Shown here one piece after another: positions 36,132 through 45,686 of a stretch of DNA of 64,000 nt. Source of the DNA: Maribacter aquimaris (GTDB taxonomy: Bacteria > Bacteroidota > Bacteroidia > Flavobacteriales > Flavobacteriaceae); contig NZ_JABTCF010000004.1 of NCBI RefSeq assembly GCF_014596745.1, positions 62,001-126,000 on the forward strand. Reading direction: 5' to 3'. Every line of letters starts with the position of its first letter. Position 1 is the stretch's first letter. The translations under genes were made by a program, and so were the position numbers. The notes beneath the pieces were generated by a model. It was not told the DNA's origin, ran no database searches, and worked only from the letters and a program-made list of their open reading frames with translations.

Positions 36132-39100
36132 TTAATTAAATTCAATTTTCTTTAGCTCGATAGTCCCCATAGAGCGGCCGGGCCTTGTCTTTATTTTGAT
36201 TTTAAAGTCAATCGTACCATTATCGTTCTTGGTTAAATGTTGTGAATGATTAATTACAAACCTGTTATTTTTCTTTTTAGAAACAGCGTCCGGCACTACT
36301 TCCCCATTAACCGCAAAAGAGCTGTCTTTCAATTCAAGACCATACCCTCCCGTTCCAGCTTTCTCGAACGCCCGGTCATGATCAAGAACATTGAATTTCA
36401 ATTCAAACTGACCGACATATTCAACCAGGTATGGCGCTAGGTCTACCGTATAATCCTGCCATTCCGAACTGAAACTGCTGCTGGTCCAGTCCCCAATTGT
36501 AACCGGGACATCAGATTGAGCGGATTGATGTACATCAGGATCTGACTTTTTGCTATGGTATATACTGAATACACTGATAACCGGAGTCGCAACAGCTTCC
36601 ATAATCCTTAGTCTTACTTTGGAAGCTTTAATTGTTGAGAACTCCTCAATCCTCTTATTCCCGATTGAGGAACCAGTCTTAATTTTTACCCATTTGCCAT
36701 CACTATAACCGTCCAATTCATACTTTCGGACACGTTGCCCTTTCGCAATATCTTCCTTAATGACAGCATAGTTAATTGGTTGTGTTTTACCCAAATCGAG
36801 CTCGATCACATAGCTGCTCCCATATGTTGAAGCAATAGGATGATTAAACCTTTTATCTAATTCTTTACCAAAAGCTTTATACCTTTCAACATGTGATTTA
36901 GGAATTAACCCTGTAGTATCAGGGGTAGAATTCAAAAGCAAAACACTTCCTCTACCTACCGATTTATGATGGATATCCATCAATGCAGGGACACTTAGCA
37001 ACAAGCTGTCAGTATTCGGTGCCCAAAACCAACGGTACGCTTTATCAGTCATTAAAAAAGGAACATCGACCTCAACTGGCGCATAAACCTCGCCATCTGG
37101 ATCGGAAGACAAGGCATGGGACCTCCCTGTGTTTAGCTCCGATCTCTTTAACGTGTACCAATTGGGGTATGGAGCAATGCCCCTTTCGTTTCCAACCCAA
37201 CGGATGGTAGCCTGCGGTCCCGCGAAAATGACGGCATCGCTGGCATATTTTTCAAGAATATCTGAAACATCAATGACACAACTCCCGTCGAACCACACCT
37301 CCTTCATCGGTTTGTATTGCGACAACACCTCGGTTAATTGCTGACGAAAGACTTTATTATAAGCTTCCTGTTTTGAAGGGTCTTTAGTCTTCCCGCCGCT
37401 GCCGAGTCCTGCCCCCCAGGCTTTGTCGCCGGGATATATATAAACACCAAGATCCAATCCGTATTTTTCACATGACTTGGATATATCAGCAAGTAAATCG
37501 CCTTTGCCGTTCCTCCAGGGGATGTTTCTCGCGCTATAATCGGTAGTATTGGTCTGCCACCAACAAAACCCTCCGGAATGTTTCGCCACAAAAACAATCA
37601 TTTTTGCTCCAAATGATTTAGCAGTCTTGCACCATTGGTCGGTATTGAGTTTTTCGGGATTGATTCTGTCCAACGGGAGGGAATTATCATCTTGCCCCAA
37701 CCCAGTCCAGGTATTCGGGGCAAAGTGGACAAACATCAAACGCTCCTGTTTTTGCCACCTCAATTGAGGGGCTGAAGGTGTTGGTATCATATCCTGTATA
37801 GCCAGGTAATCAGTAACCATCAAGACAAAATCAACAATGGGTTTTGGATTTTGAAGACTGTGAGGGTGATGCCCGATTCCTGGTTTATGAATAACATTGA
37901 TCAATCCTCCTGCTTCTTTTATTTTCTGCTCGAACGGGCCCGTATTTTCCGACACCGGGACTACATCATCGGCATCGCCCACCACATGCAACATTGGAAA
38001 ACCAGCTTTGGCTATCTTATCCGCAAAATCCAAGGGGTTCCCCTTGAAGGCCAGTGCCTCCTTTTCGGTGGTAAAGTCAAAATCCTTCTTGAAGGTATCC
38101 CAGGTTTCGGGGCTGCCCTTGGACCTTCCATTGCCTCCCGGCCAGCTCTTTAGGTCCAACACTGGTGCATCTGCATAAACGCCAGAAACCCTTTCCGGAT
38201 ATTTTGCCGCCCATCGGTAGATATATACCCCTCCCCTGCTCATACCTTCCATAACCGATTTATTCGACAGACCGGCCTTTGTAAGAAGTTGATAAAAACC
38301 ATCCCAAATGGCCAATGCCTTATCGTTACCGAACATTTCACCAACATCGCAATACACTATATGGAAACCCCTTTCCAGCAAGGCGATGTCCACCTGGGGC
38401 TCATGTCCCCAAAAGCGGGCGCGCCATACCCAAGGCCTACCGACCGCTACATTTTTGGGCATGACAATTTTGGAATTCCGGTCCCTAAAAGTAAAATCAT
38501 GTCCCTTAAAACCATGGAAATTGAAAGTTTCCGCATCCTCAGGTAAATAGCTGGAGAAATCCACCGGTCCAACTGATTTCATTCTGACCACCTCTCCGAC
38601 CCTTCTAGCCATGATAGTTGCACCCGCAGCAGAGGGATGGACCTTGTCCGGAAACAGTTCGGGAGATTCGATCAATAAATTGTAAAGGTTTACTATTTCA
38701 CTGCCCGTATCATAGGCAACTTCCCTCACCATTGGCAGCAATTTTTCACGCACTATCTGCGCCGTTATACCGGTACTGTCGTTGGAAAAGACGGGAACGG
38801 GCAAAAGTAGGACCACCCGGGGGTTGCTGGGTAACTTTTTAAAGGATGCGACCAGATCCTTGTAATCCTGCACATATTCGTCCAAAAAGACCCTGTTGAC
38901 AGGCTTGGTATCGTTGGTGCCCAACTTGATGAATACCCAATCCGGCCGGAAATCCATCGCCTTTTGATAGGCATCCGTCTTCCAATAGGGAAAATCGCCC
39001 TTACGCAACAAAGTGGTACCGCTGACCCCGAAATTTTGCACATCGTAACCATCGCCCAGCATGGACCCCAGTTGTGCCGGGTAACTGTTCACCTCCCTGT

Positions 39101-39257
39101 TCTCTATACGGGCACCATAGGTAATACTGTTGCCTACACAGGCGATGCGGACTTTATCTTTTGAGTAACCACTAATTGTAAAAAAAATCAGGAATAAGGT
39201 AACATTTATATAATTGAAATATTTTCCCGACACCTTATTTCTATCTGTATTTCCCAT
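36132..39257 (-). CDS. Three-enzyme fusion: SGNH esterase, alpha/beta-hydrolase and GH29 fucosidase
   Basis: A 1041-residue secreted protein. Residues 1-35 are the leader. Residues 36-230 form an SGNH hydrolase (CVGNSITYG with Ser44, KLGTNDTKP, FPDKVHPS with Asp204 and His207). Residues 245-485 form an alpha/beta-hydrolase (EGMSRGGVYIYRW with Ser340, HVVGDADDVVP, GIGHHPHS). Residues 497-905 form a GH29 domain (MFVHFAPNTWTG, IVFVAKHSGGFCWW, MKEVWFDGSC with Asp657, GRGSVLLLNSTPDTTG). A discoidin-like region (LGKTQPINYAVIKEDIAKGQ) and a final beta-sandwich follow. All three catalytic patterns look intact. The neighbour at 39344-40789 has only the first two domains. Fusion implies that de-esterification and fucose release act on one substrate. 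It is 18 bases before the GH28-like gene. Confidence 0.88.
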   Translation of the reverse strand: MGNTDRNKVSGKYFNYINVTLFLIFFTISGYSKDKVRIACVGNSITYGARIENREVNSYPAQLGSMLGDGYDVQNFGVSGTTLLRKGDFPYWKTDAYQKAMDFRPDWVFIKLGTNDTKPVNRVFLDEYVQDYKDLVASFKKLPSNPRVVLLLPVPVFSNDSTGITAQIVREKLLPMVREVAYDTGSEIVNLYNLLIESPELFPDKVHPSAAGATIMARRVGEVVRMKSVGPVDFSSYLPEDAETFNFHGFKGHDFTFRDRNSKIVMPKNVAVGRPWVWRARFWGHEPQVDIALLERGFHIVYCDVGEMFGNDKALAIWDGFYQLLTKAGLSNKSVMEGMSRGGVYIYRWAAKYPERVSGVYADAPVLDLKSWPGGNGRSKGSPETWDTFKKDFDFTTEKEALAFKGNPLDFADKIAKAGFPMLHVVGDADDVVPVSENTGPFEQKIKEAGGLINVIHKPGIGHHPHSLQNPKPIVDFVLMVTDYLAIQDMIPTPSAPQLRWQKQERLMFVHFAPNTWTGLGQDDNSLPLDRINPEKLNTDQWCKTAKSFGAKMIVFVAKHSGGFCWWQTNTTDYSARNIPWRNGKGDLLADISKSCEKYGLDLGVYIYPGDKAWGAGLGSGGKTKDPSKQEAYNKVFRQQLTEVLSQYKPMKEVWFDGSCVIDVSDILEKYASDAVIFAGPQATIRWVGNERGIAPYPNWYTLKRSELNTGRSHALSSDPDGEVYAPVEVDVPFLMTDKAYRWFWAPNTDSLLLSVPALMDIHHKSVGRGSVLLLNSTPDTTGLIPKSHVERYKAFGKELDKRFNHPIASTYGSSYVIELDLGKTQPINYAVIKEDIAKGQRVRKYELDGYSDGKWVKIKTGSSIGNKRIEEFSTIKASKVRLRIMEAVATPVISVFSIYHSKKSDPDVHQSAQSDVPVTIGDWTSSSFSSEWQDYTVDLAPYLVEYVGQFELKFNVLDHDRAFEKAGTGGYGLELKDSSFAVNGEVVPDAVSKKKNNRFVINHSQHLTKNDNGTIDFKIKIKTRPGRSMGTIELKKIEFN
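38532..39152. repeat. 621-bp tract identical to 40064-40684, covering the SGNH domain
   Basis: At a constant offset of 1532 I find no difference between 38532 and 39152; both edges are followed at once by clustered mismatches. In protein terms it is residues 36-242, from the first residue after the leader to the end of the SGNH domain. The following alpha/beta-hydrolase domains of the two genes are clearly diverged. Confidence 0.9.
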
Positions 39258-39343
39258 TCTGTATATATATTTATCCGTTTAAATTTAATCATACTTGCAA
39301 GTCAAATATTGCAGATTATAATTCATGCCCGTTTTATTTGTTA

Positions 39344-40789
39344 TTATTTAGTTGCCTGTAAAATAAAATCTACAATAGGCTGTGGGTTGGCCAGGCTGTG
39401 GGGATGATGGTTTACCCCTGGCTTATGTATAACCTGAATGGAGCCGCCAGCTGCCTTGATTTTTTGTTCAAACAATGCAGTATGTTCCGAAACAGGGACC
39501 ACTTCATCGGCATCGCCTACCACATGTAACATGGGGAAACCGGCCTTGGCTATAGTTTCCGTTAAATCCATTGGATTGCCTTTGAAAGCCAATGCTTCCT
39601 CATCAGATTTAAACCCGAAGTTTTTCTTGAAAAGTTCCCATTTTTGTGGAAAACTTGAATTACTGCCTTTGAAGTACAACTTGAAATCAAGTAAAGGCGC
39701 ATCTGCGTAAACGGCAGAAACCCGGCCAGGATGAAAGGCCGCCCAGCGGTAAATATAACCGCCTCCCCTGCTCATACCCTCCATCACCGATTTATTCGAC
39801 AGACCGGCCTTTGTAAGAAGTTGATAAAAACCATCCCAAATTAATAGGCCTTCTTTGTTTAAAAACGACTCAAACACATCACAATAAACCACATGAAAAC
39901 CCCTTTCCAATAGCGCTATTTCAACCTGGGGCTCATGTCCCCAGTAACGGCTACGCCAAACCCAGGGTTTTCCGACCGCTACATTTTTGGGCTCGACAAT
40001 TTTGGCATTATGATCCTTAAAAGTAAAATCATGCCCCTGAAAACCATAAAAATTGAAAGTACTCGCATCCTCAGGTAAATAGCTGGAGAAATCCACCGGT
40101 CCAACTGATTTCATTCTGACCACCTCTCCGACCCTTCTAGCCATGATAGTTGCACCCGCAGCAGAGGGATGGACCTTGTCCGGAAACAGTTCGGGAGATT
40201 CGATCAATAAATTGTAAAGGTTTACTATTTCACTGCCCGTATCATAGGCAACTTCCCTCACCATTGGCAGCAATTTTTCACGCACTATCTGCGCCGTTAT
40301 ACCGGTACTGTCGTTGGAAAAGACGGGAACGGGCAAAAGTAGGACCACCCGGGGGTTGCTGGGTAACTTTTTAAAGGATGCGACCAGATCCTTGTAATCC
40401 TGCACATATTCGTCCAAAAAGACCCTGTTGACAGGCTTGGTATCGTTGGTGCCCAACTTGATGAATACCCAATCCGGCCGGAAATCCATCGCCTTTTGAT
40501 AGGCATCCGTCTTCCAATAGGGAAAATCGCCCTTACGCAACAAAGTGGTACCGCTGACCCCGAAATTTTGCACATCGTAACCATCGCCCAGCATGGACCC
40601 CAGTTGTGCCGGGTAACTGTTCACCTCCCTGTTCTCTATACGGGCACCATAGGTAATACTGTTGCCTACACAGGCGATGCGGACCTGGGCCTGACAAAAA
40701 TCATTATTTGACAGAAAGAATATCGCAATAACGGTAAATACAAAATGATTTAGGCCATTCCTCCGAATACTTACGACATTTTGCACCAT
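39344..40789 (-). CDS. Two-domain esterase: SGNH hydrolase plus alpha/beta-hydrolase
   Basis: I choose the Met at 40789 (MVQNVVSIRRNGLNHF). It gives a 35-residue leader equal in length to that of the fusion protein; the frame is open to 40873. The 481 residues hold an SGNH domain (residues 36-230) identical to that of 36132-39257. An alpha/beta-hydrolase follows (EGMSRGGGYIYRW nucleophile elbow, HVVGDADEVVP, GVNHHPHS) that has diverged from its relative. There is no fucosidase domain; the protein ends at VDFILQATK, where the fusion protein goes on. This looks like the pre-fusion form, or a fusion protein that has lost GH29. It should remove acyl groups, possibly two kinds or positions. Confidence 0.87.
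   Translation of the reverse strand: MVQNVVSIRRNGLNHFVFTVIAIFFLSNNDFCQAQVRIACVGNSITYGARIENREVNSYPAQLGSMLGDGYDVQNFGVSGTTLLRKGDFPYWKTDAYQKAMDFRPDWVFIKLGTNDTKPVNRVFLDEYVQDYKDLVASFKKLPSNPRVVLLLPVPVFSNDSTGITAQIVREKLLPMVREVAYDTGSEIVNLYNLLIESPELFPDKVHPSAAGATIMARRVGEVVRMKSVGPVDFSSYLPEDASTFNFYGFQGHDFTFKDHNAKIVEPKNVAVGKPWVWRSRYWGHEPQVEIALLERGFHVVYCDVFESFLNKEGLLIWDGFYQLLTKAGLSNKSVMEGMSRGGGYIYRWAAFHPGRVSAVYADAPLLDFKLYFKGSNSSFPQKWELFKKNFGFKSDEEALAFKGNPMDLTETIAKAGFPMLHVVGDADEVVPVSEHTALFEQKIKAAGGSIQVIHKPGVNHHPHSLANPQPIVDFILQATK
40064..40684. repeat. 621-bp tract identical to 38532-39152
   Basis: Partner of the SGNH-domain tract in the neighbouring gene. The copies are tandem, 911 bp apart, in the same orientation, so they are also substrates for unequal crossing-over that would delete or duplicate the region between. 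Confidence 0.9.
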
Positions 40790-40929
40790 AGAGTTTCCCC
40801 TTCCCAAGCAGCCGGCCCTCTCCTTAAGAAACCCATAAATTTTGACAACTGAAATTTTCTCATTAAAACTCATCTATTTCTTTTTAGAATTCGCAATAGT
40901 CCTCATATTTTATCTTTATAAAACTTTGT

Positions 40930-41619
40930 TCAATCGTTAAGCAACGCTCCTATTATCCCACTTATGTATCCGGCCAATTTTTCATAGCCTTCTTCTTTGT
41001 AGTGCACATCCCCTTTGGAGGCGCTGTACTTCTCCAATTCGGGTTCCATCAGCCCATAAAGGTCAATGACTTGGATGCCGTTCCCTGCCATTATTCTGCG
41101 GGCAATACTATTCCTTTCCAGTATAATACCGTTCTTTTCCGGGTCTAATTTCTGATCCGGCTCCTTTGAGGGTACGGGGGTGGTCAGTGAGTAGAGTATC
41201 TTACAATCCTTGGATTTGTGCTTTTTAAGAAATTTCACAAACTTCTTTAAGCCTTCTTCGTACTGCTTCCCATTAAGGTGCCAGCCATGTAGCCCATTGT
41301 TGAAATGTATGACCGAATGGTCGTACCTGCCCATGGCAATCTTGGTTTCTTTTATCAGTGCAGGGTCCGCTATGCTCCTTGAAGTGGCATACCGGTCGCA
41401 GTTGGCCTTTTCGGATAATTTTGACGAAACCTTTTTAAAATACCCCCTTGTAATCGAATTGCCGATGAACAGTACCCGAGGTTTTGAAGTATCAGGCTCG
41501 TTCTCCCACCAGAAATCGCTCCATTCTATATTTTCCCGGATAACGTCCTTTGAAGTACCGCATCCATTGAGTATTACTATTAAGAATATTAGGCCGTATT
41601 GTATTTTGATTTTTTTCAT
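40930..41619 (-). CDS. SGNH/GDSL-type esterase lipoprotein
   Basis: A 229-residue lipoprotein (VILNGCGT, Cys20). Block I is RVLFIGNSITRGYF. The Asn-containing block reads HFNNGLHGWH, and block V is KGDVHYKEEGYEKLA (Asp and His in DVHY). This is a compact SGNH hydrolase typical of PUL-encoded acetylesterases. It is separated by about 110-140 bases from the genes on both sides. Substrate unknown; glycan deacetylation at the periplasmic face of a membrane is inferred. Confidence 0.8.
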   Translation of the reverse strand: MKKIKIQYGLIFLIVILNGCGTSKDVIRENIEWSDFWWENEPDTSKPRVLFIGNSITRGYFKKVSSKLSEKANCDRYATSRSIADPALIKETKIAMGRYDHSVIHFNNGLHGWHLNGKQYEEGLKKFVKFLKKHKSKDCKILYSLTTPVPSKEPDQKLDPEKNGIILERNSIARRIMAGNGIQVIDLYGLMEPELEKYSASKGDVHYKEEGYEKLAGYISGIIGALLND

Positions 41620-41729
41620 TGAGATATTTTGATCAGAGTGTACCCTGTATATTTTTTACTTGTCATTTTTTGCAATAAATGGAATATCCAAACCCGTATT
41701 TCCAAACTACTATTTGAAACATTCTTCGA

Positions 41730-43103
41730 TTATTGTTTTCGATAATTTTGAATGAACGCAGCTAAGGATACCCCCATGGTCGGATAGTTTTGGAACGGGT
41801 GTGGATTTCCAAATTGGACCGCTATTCGCCCATCCCCTTTATAACCGGAATAGGGCAATGTAAAAGTTGGATCTGTTCGAAACCATGTGCCATATAAATT
41901 ATCAATGGCTATCCCACCATCCACAATGTGGATATTTTTATCTGTTCTATGATCAAACTTGTCAATAATATTTTTTCGAAGCTCCCACATGCACGCATTT
42001 TGCTTTGTAGTAAAAGCACCTGCCATATTATCCAATATTCCGCAGCTTGTAGATGGGATCATTAAAGCGAACCTCCCCGCTGGAACGGCTTTCAGATATG
42101 AGGCTATTACTTTCTCCATCAGTACGTTCCATTCAGAAAAATCAATAGAGGTAGGGTCCAATGCATTTCTAAAATCGTTCAGCCCCAAAAATTCGGCTAA
42201 AATTACGGGACTTTCCAAATCCCACATGGAAAGGTATTTACCGTAGTCAAAATCCCAAACAAAATCTTCGTATGCCGTTTTCTTCCATTTAGAGCCATTG
42301 TAGAGCATATAGCTCTCCAAAGCATTGTCATAAATAAGGTCGTTTTTGGCAGGGTTTAACTTATAGCCGGTAGCAGCATCGAAAAGCTCTGCATTGGAAT
42401 GGTATCTACTGGCATTGTATTTCTCTTCAAAACTCCATTTCCTCTCAGGGTCGGAAGAAAATTCTTTGACCAAGTTCCAAAAAGCTGTTGCTCCCCAGTA
42501 CCTATATTTTCCCTCAGGTTGCCAAAACCCATTGTAGGCCTGTGTCCGTTGGTTTGTCACACTAAAGTAACCTTTCAAGGTCCAACCACCACGGCCCTCG
42601 TCAAATTGTCCCGGACAACCCACAACCTCACGAAGACCGATCATCTTGGTTTTAGGGGCATAACCCTTTTCAAGCAAGGCATCCTTAAAGAATGCTCCAT
42701 TGGTAAAACTGTCCCCGATAATTGATACTATGACCGTATCCTTGCCAACTCCAGCCTGGCCTACTACGATTGTTGAAGTAAGGGTCTTCACCGTTTTGAA
42801 TTCGTCCTGGTTCACCAATTCCAAGGTAACCGTTGATCCTGCTACGGGATCGGTAATACTGGCAACACGTTGTAGTCGTCGCGAATATTCGGTTGAACCC
42901 GAAAACCTGACAACATCATTATAAGGTCTCCAGCGTTTGATCAACGGCTCAACAAATATGTCATTCTGCATACCTGAAAGCATGTAAAGCATACTGGGAA
43001 GGCAAATGTCATTAGTAAATAACATACCTTGATTTTGCGCCAAAGCAAAAAAGGGGCAAAGTAAGGCCAGTATAAAATACTTCCAAAGACGTATGGTCTT
43101 CAT
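41730..43103 (-). CDS. Secreted SGNH-like hydrolase with N-terminal extension
   Basis: I start at 43103 (MKTIRLWKYFILALLCPFFA), which gives a clean signal peptide; the frame is open to 43172, but that start would overlap the fucosidase stop. The 457 residues begin with a beta-type region of about 110 residues. The SGNH core then reads VIVSIIGDSFTNGAFFKDA, ILAEFLGLNDFRN and GNPHPFQNYPTMG. Insertions such as GYKLNPAKNDLIYD make it larger than most SGNH esterases. I do not recognise a characterised subfamily. It lies 65 bases after a GH29 gene and probably acts on the same oligosaccharides. Confidence 0.68.
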   Translation of the reverse strand: MKTIRLWKYFILALLCPFFALAQNQGMLFTNDICLPSMLYMLSGMQNDIFVEPLIKRWRPYNDVVRFSGSTEYSRRLQRVASITDPVAGSTVTLELVNQDEFKTVKTLTSTIVVGQAGVGKDTVIVSIIGDSFTNGAFFKDALLEKGYAPKTKMIGLREVVGCPGQFDEGRGGWTLKGYFSVTNQRTQAYNGFWQPEGKYRYWGATAFWNLVKEFSSDPERKWSFEEKYNASRYHSNAELFDAATGYKLNPAKNDLIYDNALESYMLYNGSKWKKTAYEDFVWDFDYGKYLSMWDLESPVILAEFLGLNDFRNALDPTSIDFSEWNVLMEKVIASYLKAVPAGRFALMIPSTSCGILDNMAGAFTTKQNACMWELRKNIIDKFDHRTDKNIHIVDGGIAIDNLYGTWFRTDPTFTLPYSGYKGDGRIAVQFGNPHPFQNYPTMGVSLAAFIQNYRKQ

Positions 43104-43168
43104 ATAAAATTGTTCTTTGTGTATATATTGCTTTAATCTTGTATTCTTCTTAAGAAGGGTTGAGCAAA

Positions 43169-44512
43169 TCAAAAACAGTTTAAACTCAATATAGGAATAC
43201 CTTCGGAAGCGGTCACTTTGAGCCTTATGCCTAAAAGTGTTTGAGGGGTCAGTACTTCGATCCTCTTATGACCAATACTCTGGCCATTGCTCAATAATTC
43301 CCAACCTTTGTTGGTTTTTCCATAAATTTCGTATTCCCTAACCCGCTCTCCTTTAGCTATATCTTCCTCTATCACAATATGATTTACTTCCTGTGGGTTA
43401 TTGAAGGTAATTGTCAACTCGTTTCCTTCTCCTGATATAGACCCTAAAGACTTTGAAAACGTCTGACCTAGCGTTTCACCAAATTCCTTAAGTCTTTCCA
43501 CATCTTCATCAGGGACCAAACCTCGATTATCGATTACAACACCTAGTAACATATTTGTGTTGCGCCCTACTGTTTGAACGTACCTTTCCATAAGATCATC
43601 CACGCTTCGGATGGTCCCCTCTTCTCCCTCATGCCAGAACCAGCCTCCCTGAAAAGCATGTTTACGTAAAGCGAAATCTGCTTCCCCAGGGCTCCAAAAT
43701 TGTCCGTCAGGATTTCCATTCAATCCCTTGATTAAGATCAGCCCTGACGCTGTTTTGGTTGAATCTGCCCTGGACCAGGTGGGATAAGCGGCCACACCAT
43801 CTTCATTCCCAACCCAACGAATGTTATTGACATATCCGTAGGGACCATTAAATGCAACTGCATTTGGTTGATATTTTTCGATCAGATCAAGCATATCGAT
43901 CCCCCCCTTTTCTGGTGGTAGAACACCTCCATCGAACCAAATCTCGAACAAATCCCCGTACTGGCTCCATAATTCCGTGAGCTGGGTTTTTACTACTTCA
44001 TTATATTTTTCCTGTTCTTCAGGATCGCCTGACAAAACCAATCCTGGATTGTCAACGTGAAAATAAGCATTGGCAGAGGCACTGGCGTACAAGCCAGGCT
44101 TTACCCCATACTTTTTACAAGAGGCTATAAAATCCTTTACAATGTCGCCTTGTCCGTTTTTCCATGGGGAATTCTTTACACTGTATTCATGTGCAGCTGT
44201 TGGCCACAGGCTGAATCCACTACAATGCTTGGCGACCAATACGGCATAGGTTGCCCCAGCAGATTTAGCGGAACGAATCCATTGGTCGGTGTCCAGTTCT
44301 TGCGGATTAAAAACCGAGGGGTCCGGTTGATAATCCCTGGTCTTACGCCATTCATAATCCGGCTCGAACACCTGTACATCAAAATGGAACATGGCTCCGA
44401 CTTCGGCATCTGCCCATTTGAGTTGAGCCTCTGTTGGAACTACCTGCTCAGTTTGTACACAAGATATTATTAGAGTCCCTATAAATGTGATTAGCAATAA
44501 TTTTGTTTTCAT
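43169..44512 (-). CDS. GH29 alpha-L-fucosidase lipoprotein
   Basis: A 447-residue lipoprotein (TLIISCVQ, Cys18). GH29 features: GAMFHFDVQVFE, ATYAVLVAKHCSGFSLWP, the nucleophile segment LFEIWFDGGVLPP (Asp194), FNGPYGYVNNIRWVGNEDG, and NTNMLLGVVIDNRGLVPD. The C-terminal beta-domain (VNHIVIEEDIAKGERVREYE) resembles the region after the GH29 domain of the fusion protein at 36132-39257. So the two fucosidases are related and of the same subgroup, distinct from the GH29 at 25137. Membrane anchoring suggests action on imported or surface oligosaccharides. Confidence 0.88.
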   Translation of the reverse strand: MKTKLLLITFIGTLIISCVQTEQVVPTEAQLKWADAEVGAMFHFDVQVFEPDYEWRKTRDYQPDPSVFNPQELDTDQWIRSAKSAGATYAVLVAKHCSGFSLWPTAAHEYSVKNSPWKNGQGDIVKDFIASCKKYGVKPGLYASASANAYFHVDNPGLVLSGDPEEQEKYNEVVKTQLTELWSQYGDLFEIWFDGGVLPPEKGGIDMLDLIEKYQPNAVAFNGPYGYVNNIRWVGNEDGVAAYPTWSRADSTKTASGLILIKGLNGNPDGQFWSPGEADFALRKHAFQGGWFWHEGEEGTIRSVDDLMERYVQTVGRNTNMLLGVVIDNRGLVPDEDVERLKEFGETLGQTFSKSLGSISGEGNELTITFNNPQEVNHIVIEEDIAKGERVREYEIYGKTNKGWELLSNGQSIGHKRIEVLTPQTLLGIRLKVTASEGIPILSLNCF

Positions 44513-44769
44513 AAAATCAGAATGAGTTATTTATTTTTTTTGAACTACAGTAAATATTACTTAGGCTATATGCTAAAATTTGTTTTTTTACCCATGTTTT
44601 TCTTTATTATTGTGTTAAACTAAAAGTAGACAAACCGGGTGTTTCATTAAAATGTTCTGCTAGGTTATTTGTTACTGGACAATAGTAAAAATCTATATCT
44701 CAATACTCCAAATCCATTCAACAAGTGCGGAAATTATCACAACTTTATTTTATTTATTTTTATTCTGAA

Positions 44770-45654
44770 TTAGTGATTATCCCTCAATTTCCATACACGT
44801 ATATAATCAATCTGGAAGGTATTGGGCAGGTCTTTCGAATCAGGCACACCCCACAATGTTTCACAGTCAAAAACTATATGAAGCGCAGTTTTAAAATAAT
44901 CATTACTACGCGAAAAAACTTCCACCCCATCAACAAACCACTTCATTTCATCTGGGGTCCAGAGGAAACCATAAATATGGAAATCAGTTGAAAAATCGAA
45001 GGGCATTCGTTTTTTAGCCCCCTGATTAGGCAATGAGGGCCGATTCAAGTTGACAACTCCTTCAAGATATGGCGTAACAAAACGATGGACTGTTGTACTA
45101 TATACACGCTCTCTATCCTTACGCAAGTCAGGAGTCGGGTTTCCTACTATTTCAAATATATCAATCTCTTCAGAAAAACTACCTTCTTTATATTTAGAAG
45201 GTGGATCAAGTGGGTCGTACAAAAAAAAAGCATTGCTTACATTTGCACTCATTGATTTACACCGTGCCTCGAAATATCCATATTTTACCCGTTCTTTACT
45301 TTTAATAATAGCTATTGTAAACTTGTCTAAGCTACGAAGCTTGTTCTCGTATGTCACCTCTTCAGGCTTTTGGATATCGCATGTAAGCTGAAGTGTACTA
45401 TCTTGCACTTTTACATTTTTCGGGGAAAAAAGCGCACGAGTATGCTGGCGTCCATACCAAACGGGAACAAGATCCATCCATTTTTCTTTGTCAAGGCCAA
45501 ACTCGTTAAATTCGTCGCTGAATTCCGGTGAGAATTTCCAATCACCGCCCATCGGACAAGTTGGTGCTGATGATTGTTGGGCGTTTATTTTAATGGAAAA
45601 TAAAACCAAAATAAGAAGTAAATTTCTTCGCATATAAAAACATGTATTTTTCAT
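44770..45654 (-). CDS. GH16 endo-glycanase (agarase/porphyranase-like type)
   Basis: A 294-residue secreted protein; Met1 or Met8 may start it. The GH16 jelly roll shows PEFSDEFNEFGLDKEKW, YGYFEARCKSMSANVSNAFF and the catalytic EEIDIFE (Glu163, Asp165, Glu168), then HIYGFLWTPDEMKWFVDGVE and FQIDYIRVWK. The sequence around WYGRQHTRALFSPKNVKVQD recalls galactan-specific GH16 (agarase, porphyranase, furcellaranase types) more than laminarinases, but exact specificity cannot be read. It suggests a galactose-containing backbone. It lies 32 bases after the GH29 gene upstream. Confidence 0.85.
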   Translation of the reverse strand: MKNTCFYMRRNLLLILVLFSIKINAQQSSAPTCPMGGDWKFSPEFSDEFNEFGLDKEKWMDLVPVWYGRQHTRALFSPKNVKVQDSTLQLTCDIQKPEEVTYENKLRSLDKFTIAIIKSKERVKYGYFEARCKSMSANVSNAFFLYDPLDPPSKYKEGSFSEEIDIFEIVGNPTPDLRKDRERVYSTTVHRFVTPYLEGVVNLNRPSLPNQGAKKRMPFDFSTDFHIYGFLWTPDEMKWFVDGVEVFSRSNDYFKTALHIVFDCETLWGVPDSKDLPNTFQIDYIRVWKLRDNH

Positions 45655-45686
45655 GATGAGTATTATATTTCAGTTATTTGTGTTTT

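Noticed and set aside
38765-39052. A 95-codon minus-strand frame that is identical in sequence to one at 40297-40584
   Set aside because: Both lie inside the 621-bp identical tract and are shadows of the SGNH coding frame; conservation comes from DNA identity, not from selection on this frame.
43104-43172. N-terminal extension of the SGNH-like protein
   Set aside because: It would overlap the stop of the GH29 gene and precede a clear signal peptide that starts at 43103.
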